Assembly: GCA_021816565.1 (NCBI GenBank)
Contig: JAKAXN010000338.1
Coordinates: 1-5,210, forward strand
Source: Actinomycetes bacterium
Lineage (GTDB): Bacteria > Actinomycetota > Acidimicrobiia > Acidimicrobiales > Palsa-688
DNA: 5,210 nucleotides
Reading direction: 5' to 3'
The translations under genes and the position numbers were made by a program. Of this stretch, positions 1 through 4,519 are shown piece by piece. Within the stretch, counting starts at the first letter, position 1; each line of letters starts with the position of its first letter. Under the pieces are notes generated by a model. That model searched no databases and was not told the origin of the DNA. It saw only the letters and a program-made list of their open reading frames with translations.

Positions 1-165
1 GGGCCGGTCCACCACCCCGAGCTCGACGGCCCGGTCCTGGCGCCGCCCGTTGGTGTCATATCCGGTGACAGTCCATCCCCGGCGGCGCAGGGCCGCCCCC
101 ACGGACCCGCCGATCAGCCCGGTGCCGACGATCTGGGCCCGGCGCTCAGCGGGTTCGAAGGTCAC
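1..165 (-). CDS. tyrA: Prephenate dehydrogenase (TyrA-like), N-terminal fragment
   Basis: Only the first 55 codons are present; the gene continues past the left edge. The translation opens with about ten polar residues and then a Rossmann-fold dinucleotide-binding strand-loop-helix, IVGTGLIGGSVGAALRRRG (residues 12-30). The glycine signature GTGLIGGS is typical of prephenate/arogenate dehydrogenases, and an acidic residue follows at the end of the second strand (TVTGYD, Asp37), where NAD-dependent enzymes hold the adenine ribose. The family oxidatively decarboxylates prephenate to 4-hydroxyphenylpyruvate in tyrosine synthesis, in the cytoplasm. The start is a GTG (165-163) whose last two bases lie in the rluB stop codon (GTGA, 4-base overlap). 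No Shine-Dalgarno is visible before it, so translation is probably coupled to rluB. Another Rossmann oxidoreductase is possible because the catalytic domain lies outside the window. Confidence 0.8.
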   Translation of the reverse strand, partial: MTFEPAERRAQIVGTGLIGGSVGAALRRRGWTVTGYDTNGRRQDRAVELGVVDRP

Positions 166-926
166 TTGGGGGGGCGGGCACGGGCACGACCGGCCAGCCT
201 AGGTGAAGCGGCGGGGGCCGCCGCAGCCCGCTCCAGGGTCCGGACCTCCTCCTGGGTGAGCGGGCGCCACTCCCCCGGTCGCAGTCCCTCGCCCCGCAGC
301 GGCCCGAACCGGGTGCGCACCAGCCGGCGGACCGGGTGGCCGACGGCGTCGGCCATGCGCCGCACCTGACGGTTGCGGCCCTCGTGGATGGTTATGCGCA
401 GCACGTCGGGCCCGACCAGCGACACCCGGGCCGGGGCCGTGCGGCCGTCCTCCAGGTCGACGCCGTCTCGCAGCGCCCGCACCGCAGCCGGCCGGGGGGT
501 GCCCTCGACCGCCGCCAGGTACTCCTTCTCCACCCCGAAGCTGGGATGGGTCAACCGGTAGGTCAGGTCACCGTCGTTGGTGAGGATCAGCAGTCCCTCG
601 GTGGCGGCGTCGAGCCGTCCTACCGGGTACACCCGCGGCTCGGGGGGGACCAGGTCCACCACGGTCGGGCGGCCCTGGGGATCGGAAGCGGTCGAGACCA
701 CCCCGGCCGGCTTGTTGAGCAGGTAGTACACCAGACCCGGGGCGGTCGCCACCGCCACCCCGTCGACGGCCACCCGGTCGGTGGCGGGGTCCACCCGCCG
801 GCCCAGGATCGCGGTCTGGCCGTTGACCTCCACCCGCCCGTCGGCGATGAGCTCCTCACAGTGGCGCCGGCTTCCTATCCCGGCGGCCGCCAGCACCTTC
901 TGGAGCCGCTCTCCCTCCTCGGTCAC
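162..926 (-). CDS. rluB: rRNA pseudouridine synthase, RsuA/RluB family
   Basis: This 254-residue protein converts a uridine in rRNA to pseudouridine; in E. coli RluB acts on 23S rRNA in the peptidyl-transferase region. An S4 RNA-binding domain occupies roughly residues 6-65 (RLQKVLAAAGIGSRRHCEEL, then GRVEVNG). The catalytic domain follows: LLNKPAGVVST at 69-79, the family motif GRLDAATEGLLILTNDGD at 103-120 with the catalytic aspartate at Asp106, and EGRNRQVRRM at 182-191. The last 20 or so residues form an Ala/Arg/Pro-rich basic tail, likely disordered. Length is normal for the family. The GTG start (926-924) overlaps the scpB stop by four bases (GTGA), and its own TGA overlaps the next gene's GTG in the same way. 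The RsuA/RluB/RluE/RluF family is certain; which rRNA position is modified cannot be read from sequence, and the symbol rests on family and on adjacency to scpAB. Confidence 0.93.
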   Translation of the reverse strand: MTEEGERLQKVLAAAGIGSRRHCEELIADGRVEVNGQTAILGRRVDPATDRVAVDGVAVATAPGLVYYLLNKPAGVVSTASDPQGRPTVVDLVPPEPRVYPVGRLDAATEGLLILTNDGDLTYRLTHPSFGVEKEYLAAVEGTPRPAAVRALRDGVDLEDGRTAPARVSLVGPDVLRITIHEGRNRQVRRMADAVGHPVRRLVRTRFGPLRGEGLRPGEWRPLTQEEVRTLERAAAAPAASPRLAGRARARPPK

Positions 927-1624
927 TCCGCCGGGAGACCCGGTCCGGCCCAGCCACCGGGCCCTCCACCGGCCTCCGGCCCTCCACCGGCCTCCGGTCC
1001 CCCGTCGGGTGCCCCGGGTTGCCCGGCCGGGGCCGGTCCGTCACTGGATCCGGGCCCGGGTGGCGGGTCAGCCCGCAGGCTCCGTTCCAGCGCATCCATG
1101 ATCTCCGGTCCGGGCACGAACTGCGCCAGCGCCGGCAACTGGTCCACGGAGTCCAACCCCAGCCTCTCGAGCAGCAGGGACGTGGTTCCGTACAGGGTGG
1201 CCTGGCCGGGGCCGGGGTCCCGGCCGACCTCGGTGATGAAACCCCGGGTCTGCAAGGTGCGGATCACGGCGTCGGCGTTGACCCCCCGGATGGCCGCCAC
1301 CTGGGCCCGCGACACCGGCTGCTTGTAGGCCACGATGGCCAGGGTCTCGAGCGCCGCGGCCGACAGCCGGGCGGACTGCCCCTCCAGCACGAAACGCTCC
1401 ACGTACGGCGCCTGGTCGGGGTGGCTCTGGTATCGGTAGCCGCCCGCCACCCGCACCAGCGAGAAGCCCCGGTCCTCCTCGGCGTAGGAGCGGGCCAGCT
1501 GGTCGCAGATCTCCTCCACCCGGGCCGGGGGGATCTCCAGCAGCTGGGCCAGAAGGTGGGGTTCCACCGGGCGGTCCGAGACCATGACGATGGCCTCGAT
1601 GGCCCTGGCTTCCTCGCTGGCCAT
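923..1624 (-). CDS. scpB: Segregation and condensation protein B
   Basis: ScpB is the kite-type winged-helix subunit that dimerises, binds ScpA and completes the SMC-ScpAB condensin on the nucleoid. The 233-residue product has two winged-helix domains: about residues 4-75 (ARAIEAIVMVSDRPVEPHLL) and about 85-165, with the family hallmark LSAAALETLAIVAYKQPVSR (87-106) followed by IRGVNADAVIRTL. The frame stays open far upstream through scpA, but ATG 1624-1622 is chosen: it shares one base with the scpA stop (TGATG), gives the normal N-terminus MASEEARAIEAI, and is preceded by GAGGAG/GAGGG. The tail from about residue 186 to 233 is rich in Gly, Pro and Ala, outside the conserved fold, and contains a tandem EAGGGP repeat. 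Its TGA overlaps the rluB start by four bases. Confidence 0.95.
   Translation of the reverse strand: MASEEARAIEAIVMVSDRPVEPHLLAQLLEIPPARVEEICDQLARSYAEEDRGFSLVRVAGGYRYQSHPDQAPYVERFVLEGQSARLSAAALETLAIVAYKQPVSRAQVAAIRGVNADAVIRTLQTRGFITEVGRDPGPGQATLYGTTSLLLERLGLDSVDQLPALAQFVPGPEIMDALERSLRADPPPGPGSSDGPAPAGQPGAPDGGPEAGGGPEAGGGPGGWAGPGLPAE
962..997 (-). repeat. Two exact 18-bp tandem copies in the scpB tail
   Basis: Positions 962-979 and 980-997 are identical (plus strand CCCTCCACCGGCCTCCGG). Read in the scpB frame each unit encodes six residues, giving GGPEAGGGPEAGGGP. The unit is a multiple of three, so copy-number change keeps the frame. Flanking sequence on both sides resembles degenerate units. 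It lies in the low-complexity C-terminal tail, outside the winged-helix domains. Confidence 0.9.
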
Positions 1625-2430
1625 CAGCCCTCGTACTCCTCGATCTCGGCCATGTGATCCCCCTCGGCCTGCCCCGGGACGCCGGGCAGGCCGAGCGGCG
1701 GCCCGAGCCACACCACCTCGAGCTGGCCGAAGGTGCTGGCCTGCTCCAGGTCGACCGATCCCTGCTTGTAGAGCTCGAGCAGGGCCAGGAACCGCACGAT
1801 CACCTCGAGCCGCTCGACCAGCCCGGAGGTGAGGCGGGCGAAGGATATCCGCCGGGCCCGGGGGAGCTCGTCGAGCAGCTCGATGACAGCGTCGCCGACG
1901 CTGACCCTCACCGGGGCCACGTGGTCCAGCAGGACCCGGGTCTGGGGCTTGGGGGCCAGCAGCCCCTCCATCACCTGGTGCAGCTGCCCGGCGGTCACCC
2001 CGGCCAGCACATCGGGAACCAGCTTGGCGTAGCGCTCCTCGAGCCCGGCCACCCGGGGCCAGGACCGCCCGGCCGACTCCATGGCCTTCTGCATGGCGGC
2101 GGCGGCGTCTTTGAACGTCTTGCACTCGAGCAGCCGGGCCAGCAGCAGGTCCCGCTCCTCCCACAGGGCCAGCTCCTCCTCGAGCTCGCCGTCGTCGCGC
2201 CCGGGCAGCAGGCGCCGGGTCTTGAGCTCCAGCAGCACCGAGGCGATCAGCAGGAACTCGGTGGCCACCTCCAGGTCCAGCGCGGCGCGCATCTCGGCCA
2301 GCGTGGACACGTAGCCGTCCACGATGTCGGAGAGCGACACCTCCCATAGGTCGACCTGCTTGCGGGTTATGAGATGCAGGAGCAGGTCGAAAGGGCCCTC
2401 GAAGACGGGGGTGGACACCGTGTAGGGCAC
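1624..2430 (-). CDS. scpA: Segregation and condensation protein A
   Basis: ScpA is the kleisin subunit of the bacterial condensin: its N-terminus contacts the SMC neck, its middle binds a ScpB dimer and its C-terminal winged helix binds an SMC head, closing the ring used in chromosome condensation and segregation. The 268-residue protein opens with the signature FEGPFDLLLHLITRKQVDLW (10-29), followed by VSLSDIVDGYVS and EFLLIASVLLELKTRRLLPG (58-77). The C-terminal winged helix spans about 192-241 (ISFARLTSGLVERLEVIVRF, LALLELYKQGSV). A short Gly/Pro/Glu tail ends the protein. The GTG at 2430-2428 is the first possible start, because an in-frame TAA lies at 2442-2440; a second GTG at codon 5 is less likely. 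No ribosome binding site precedes it, but a TAAAAT hexamer lies six bases upstream. It heads the scpA-scpB-rluB-tyrA unit. Confidence 0.95.
   Translation of the reverse strand: MPYTVSTPVFEGPFDLLLHLITRKQVDLWEVSLSDIVDGYVSTLAEMRAALDLEVATEFLLIASVLLELKTRRLLPGRDDGELEEELALWEERDLLLARLLECKTFKDAAAAMQKAMESAGRSWPRVAGLEERYAKLVPDVLAGVTAGQLHQVMEGLLAPKPQTRVLLDHVAPVRVSVGDAVIELLDELPRARRISFARLTSGLVERLEVIVRFLALLELYKQGSVDLEQASTFGQLEVVWLGPPLGLPGVPGQAEGDHMAEIEEYEG
1628..1641 (-). promoter_or_regulatory. Shine-Dalgarno-like purine stretch before scpB
   Basis: Inside the last codons of scpA the minus strand reads GAGGAGTACGAGGG. The GAGGG copy (1632-1628) is 3 bases from the scpB ATG and the GAGGAG copy (1641-1636) is 11 bases from it, so neither spacing is ideal. 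The same bases encode the Glu-Glu-Tyr-Glu end of ScpA, so codon content could explain the purines. It helps fix ATG 1624 as the scpB start. Confidence 0.4.
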
Positions 2431-2436
2431 CCGAGC

Positions 2437-2442
2437 ATTTTA
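2437..2442 (-). promoter_or_regulatory. -10 element (TAAAAT) for scpA, probably leaderless
   Basis: Minus-strand TAAAAT matches the TANNNT pattern of actinobacterial housekeeping -10 boxes. Six bases (GCTCGG) separate it from the scpA GTG, which would place transcription start at or next to the first base of the start codon. It is a rare A/T-rich hexamer in very G+C-rich surroundings. No good -35 is visible at the usual distance (GGGCTC there), which is common for this promoter class. Confidence 0.65.
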
Positions 2443-2469
2443 GGACCCGGGCCGGCCCCGAGCCCGGCA

Positions 2470-2475
2470 TACCAT
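2470..2475 (+). promoter_or_regulatory. -10 element (TACCAT) for trpS, probably leaderless
   Basis: Plus-strand TACCAT fits TANNNT and is followed by six bases (TGACCG) and then the trpS GTG at 2482. Spacing is the same as on the scpA side, and no Shine-Dalgarno precedes the start. No TTGACA-like -35 is seen 17-18 bases upstream, where the sequence is pure G/C. The two divergent -10 boxes are 27 bases apart, so polymerase bound at one would block the other. Confidence 0.6.
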
Positions 2476-2481
2476 TGACCG

Positions 2482-3519
2482 GTGCAGCCGAACCCCCCCA
2501 CCTCCCCCGCCCCGGTCCACCGGGTGCTCTCGGGCATCCAGCCGACCGGTGAGCCCCACCTCGGCAACCTGCTGGGGGCGGTCCGGTGGTGGGTGGCCGA
2601 CCAGCGCCAGGGTGATTCGTTCTACTGCGTGGTCGACCTCCACGGCCTGACGGTGGCCGGCGAGCCCGCCGAGCGGCGCCAGGCCAGCCTGACCATGGCC
2701 ACCCTGCTGCTGGCCGCCGGGCTGGACCCCGACAGCTGCACGCTGTTCGTGCAGAGTCACGTGCCGGCCCACACCCAGCTGGCTTGGCTGCTGGAGTGCA
2801 CCGCCAGCATCGGGGAGCTTCGGCGCATGACCCAGTTCAAGGACAAGTCGGCCAAGGGGGGCGAGGAGGCGGCCCGGGTCGGCCTGTTCACCTACCCGCT
2901 GCTGATGGCGGCCGACATCCTGCTCTACGACGCCGACCGGGTTCCCGTCGGCGACGACCAGCGCCAGCACCTGGAGCTCACCCGGGACGTGGCCCAGCGC
3001 TTCAACGCCCGCTACGGCGACACCTTCGTGGTGCCGGAGGCGTCCATACCGCCGCCCGGCCGGGGGGCCCGCATCATGAACCTGCAGGAGCCGGCCCGCA
3101 AGATGTCCAAGACGACCGACTCACCCCAGGGGGTGATCGGCCTGTTCGACGAGCCGAAGGTGATCGAGCGCAAGATCAAGCGGGCCGTCACCGACACCGA
3201 CGACAGTGCCGACGCGGTGCGCTACAACCCGTCGGCCAAGCCGGGGGTTTCGAACCTGCTCGAGCTGCTGGCCACCATCGAGGGCGTCCGGCCCGAGGAC
3301 GTGGCCGGCCGCTACACCCGCTACGGCCCGCTCAAGGCGGACCTGGCCGGGGCGGTCATCGGCCTGCTCGAACCGATCCAGCAGCGCTACCGGGAGCTGG
3401 CCGCCGACCCCGGCCATGTGGCCGAGGTGCTGCGCGACGGGGCGGCCCGGGCCGACAAGATCGCCTCCGCCACCCTGCAGAGGGCCTACGACGCCGTGGG
3501 TCTGCTGCCCCGGTTGTGA
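2482..3519 (+). CDS. trpS: Tryptophanyl-tRNA synthetase
   Basis: TrpS charges tRNA-Trp with tryptophan using ATP, in the cytoplasm. The 345-residue product has normal length for the bacterial class Ic enzyme. The HIGH-type ATP motif appears as PTGEPHLGN (21-29), followed by the helix LLGAVRWWV. Further family landmarks are VVDLHGLTV, SIGELRRMTQFKDKS (109-123), YPLLMAADILLYD (138-150; the Asp of MAAD corresponds to the tryptophan-indole-binding aspartate) and VPVGDDQRQHLELTRDVAQR (154-173). The second ATP loop is KMSKT (207-211), a mild variant of KMSKS. The C-terminal half is the helical anticodon-binding domain. GTG 2482 is chosen because of its spacing from the TACCAT box; GTG 2524 (VLSGIQPTG) would also keep the whole fold and trim a proline-rich 14-residue lead. 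It is the only plus-strand gene here, divergent from scpA and convergent with the DksA-like gene. Confidence 0.97.
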   Translation: MQPNPPTSPAPVHRVLSGIQPTGEPHLGNLLGAVRWWVADQRQGDSFYCVVDLHGLTVAGEPAERRQASLTMATLLLAAGLDPDSCTLFVQSHVPAHTQLAWLLECTASIGELRRMTQFKDKSAKGGEEAARVGLFTYPLLMAADILLYDADRVPVGDDQRQHLELTRDVAQRFNARYGDTFVVPEASIPPPGRGARIMNLQEPARKMSKTTDSPQGVIGLFDEPKVIERKIKRAVTDTDDSADAVRYNPSAKPGVSNLLELLATIEGVRPEDVAGRYTRYGPLKADLAGAVIGLLEPIQQRYRELAADPGHVAEVLRDGAARADKIASATLQRAYDAVGLLPRL

Positions 3520-3538
3520 CCGGGGGCCGCCCCGGTCA
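3517..3538. terminator. Perfect 9-bp hairpin between convergent trpS and DksA-like genes
   Basis: TGACCGGGG (3517-3525) and CCCCGGTCA (3530-3538) are exact reverse complements around the four-base loop GCCG. The left arm begins with the trpS TGA stop codon itself. There is no T-run after the stem in either direction, so it is not a classic intrinsic terminator; U-less hairpins of this kind are proposed as terminators in high-GC actinobacteria. Placed 15 bases past the stop of the opposing gene, it could serve both transcripts. Confidence 0.55.
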
Positions 3539-3553
3539 GGAAAGCGCCGCCCG

Positions 3554-3889
3554 TCAGCGGCCGGCGGCGGCGCAGTCGATGCAGAAGCGGGCCTCGGGCC
3601 GGGCCTCGAGCCGGGCCTGGGCTATGGGCTGCCCGCAGCGCTCGCACACGCCGAAGCGGTCCGTCCCGAACTTCTCCAGGGCGTGCTCCACTTCCTGCAG
3701 ACCGGCCACCAGCTTGTTGACCAGCGCCTCGTTCTCCCCGCGCTCGGCGGTGACCTGGCTGGAGTCGGCGAAGTTGGGGTCGTATTCGAGCTTGGAGCCG
3801 TAACCGAGCTCCGCCAGCTGGGCCCGCAGGGACTCCCGCTCGGCTTCGAGCAGGTCCCGGAGACCCTGGGTGGACGCATCGGTCGACAT
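3554..3889 (-). CDS. TraR/DksA-family C4 zinc-finger protein
   Basis: DksA-type proteins insert a coiled coil into the RNA polymerase secondary channel and alter initiation, often with ppGpp. This one has 111 residues, shorter than E. coli DksA (151). It begins with a charged helical stretch LRDLLEAERESLRAQLAEL, then a loop YDPNFADSSQVTAERGENEA, a second helix VNKLVAGLQEVEHALEKF, and a zinc finger with Cys82, Cys85, Cys103 and Cys106 (CERCGQPIAQARLEA, then RFCIDCA). The E. coli tip motif DxxDxA aligns best with NFADSS, so the first Asp and the Ala are changed; whether it acts like DksA is therefore uncertain. The frame could start at GTG 3892, directly before ATG 3889. The ATG is preferred because a TACACT box lies exactly seven bases before it. 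It is convergent with trpS and 69 bases from the NUDIX gene. Confidence 0.87.
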   Translation of the reverse strand: MSTDASTQGLRDLLEAERESLRAQLAELGYGSKLEYDPNFADSSQVTAERGENEALVNKLVAGLQEVEHALEKFGTDRFGVCERCGQPIAQARLEARPEARFCIDCAAAGR

Positions 3890-3896
3890 CACATCC

Positions 3897-3902
3897 AGTG
3901 TA
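3897..3902 (-). promoter_or_regulatory. -10 element (TACACT) for the DksA-like gene, probably leaderless
   Basis: Minus-strand TACACT fits TANNNT and is followed by GGATGTG and then ATG 3889, a seven-base gap. This resembles the scpA and trpS layouts and would start transcription at the ATG. A GGA just before the start could act as a weak ribosome binding site if transcription started further upstream, so leaderless use is likely but not certain. The box suggests the gene has its own promoter rather than depending on pyrG-NUDIX read-through. Confidence 0.5.
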
Positions 3903-3913
3903 ACCGGGGGGTG

Positions 3914-3940
3914 GGTGACCGGCGCCTCAGCGGTGACCGG
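3914..3940. repeat. GGTGACCGG direct repeat, or imperfect hairpin, upstream of the DksA-like gene
   Basis: In the 69-base gap (3890-3958) GGTGACCGG occurs at 3914-3922 and again at 3932-3940, 18 bases apart start to start. Because GGTGACC is nearly self-complementary, 3914-3921 can also pair with 3931-3938 with one G-G mismatch, giving a stem about 20 bases past the NUDIX stop. It could be operator half-sites overlapping the -35 region, a weak terminator, or chance; the same 9-mer also occurs inside the NUDIX gene at 4352-4360. Confidence 0.3.
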
Positions 3941-3958
3941 CCGCCCATCGGGTGAGCG

Positions 3959-4519
3959 TCAGCGCCCGAGGTGCTGGCCGGCCAGGCACAGGCCGATGAT
4001 GGACTTGGCGTCGCGGATCGCACCGGAGGCGATCAGCGCAGGGACCGCGGCCAGTTCCACCTCCTCCACCGCCATGGCCATCTCCTCGAACCCCTGCCGG
4101 TCGTGGGGCACCTGCTCGAGGTCTCGGGCCAGGTACAGCCAGGTGAACTCGTCGGTGAAGCCGGGTGAGTTGTAGAACCGGGCCAGCAGGTCCAGGCGGC
4201 CGGCGCGCAGGCCGACCTCCTCGGCCAGCTCCCGGCGGGCGGTCTCCTCGGTGGGCTCGCCGTCCACGTCGCGCTTGCCGGCCGGGACCTCGAGCAGCTC
4301 GCCGTGCACCGCGGCCCGGTACTGGCGGACCATCACCGCCCTACCGTCGCCGGTGACCGGAACCACCACCACCGCCCCCGGATGGTGCACGACCTCGCGT
4401 TCGAAGCGGTCCCCGCCGGGGCCCTCGAGCTGCACCGACGCCACGGAGATCAGGGCCCCCTCGAAGCGGGTGGTTTCCGACAGCCGCCGGAAGCCCCCTC
4501 CGTCGGCCCCGTCAGGCAA
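3959..4519 (-). CDS. NUDIX hydrolase, ADP-ribose pyrophosphatase type
   Basis: The 186-residue product carries a NUDIX box at about 81-104: GKRDVDGE, then RRELAEEVGL, with the metal-binding core R96-E97-x2-E100-E101 and Gly103. The first glycine is one residue further from the first glutamate than in the standard G-x5-E spacing, as I recall for the mycobacterial ADP-ribose hydrolase beside pyrG. After the box, FYNSPGFTDEFTWLYLARDL (115-134) carries the proline-containing stretch after the box that is typical of ADP-ribose-cleaving members, and MVRQYRAAVHGELLEVPAGK (63-82) matches their lead-in. The expected reaction is ADP-ribose to AMP plus ribose 5-phosphate; the exact substrate is inferred. 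The start is TTG 4519-4517, inside the last codons of pyrG (8-base overlap), with no ribosome binding site visible, so it is probably co-transcribed and coupled with pyrG. Starting at an internal GTG would remove the N-terminal strand. Confidence 0.88.
   Translation of the reverse strand: MPDGADGGGFRRLSETTRFEGALISVASVQLEGPGGDRFEREVVHHPGAVVVVPVTGDGRAVMVRQYRAAVHGELLEVPAGKRDVDGEPTEETARRELAEEVGLRAGRLDLLARFYNSPGFTDEFTWLYLARDLEQVPHDRQGFEEMAMAVEEVELAAVPALIASGAIRDAKSIIGLCLAGQHLGR

Noticed and set aside
336..1328. Plus-strand open frame of 330 codons opposite rluB and scpB.
   Set aside because: Its product is His/Gly/Pro/Arg-rich without motifs, and both minus-strand genes beneath it have clear family signatures.
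2367..2438. ATG at 2438-2436, just upstream of the scpA GTG, as an alternative scpA start.
   Set aside because: It is out of frame with scpA and runs to a stop at 2367; it lies in the proposed -10 hexamer.
1625..2470. The scpB reading frame stays open upstream through all of scpA, to an ATG at 2470, suggesting a 515-residue ScpB with a long N-terminal extension.
   Set aside because: The extension is Arg/Gly/Ala/Pro-rich out-of-frame translation of scpA, with no domain of its own. High G+C makes stop-free shadow frames common, and ATG 1624 gives a standard ScpB.
2440..2970. Minus-strand open frame of 176 codons opposite the 5' half of trpS, which could look like a scpA leader gene.
   Set aside because: It is the antisense of trpS codons, lacks motifs, and would overlap both proposed promoters.
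3520..3553. Possible classic rho-independent terminator with a T-tract after trpS.
   Set aside because: Only the stem is present; no T-run follows on either strand, so I report a U-less hairpin instead.
2784..3803. Plus-strand 339-codon open frame through trpS and across the DksA-like gene.
   Set aside because: Arg/Gly/Pro-rich shadow of trpS that crosses a convergent gene; no recognisable domain.
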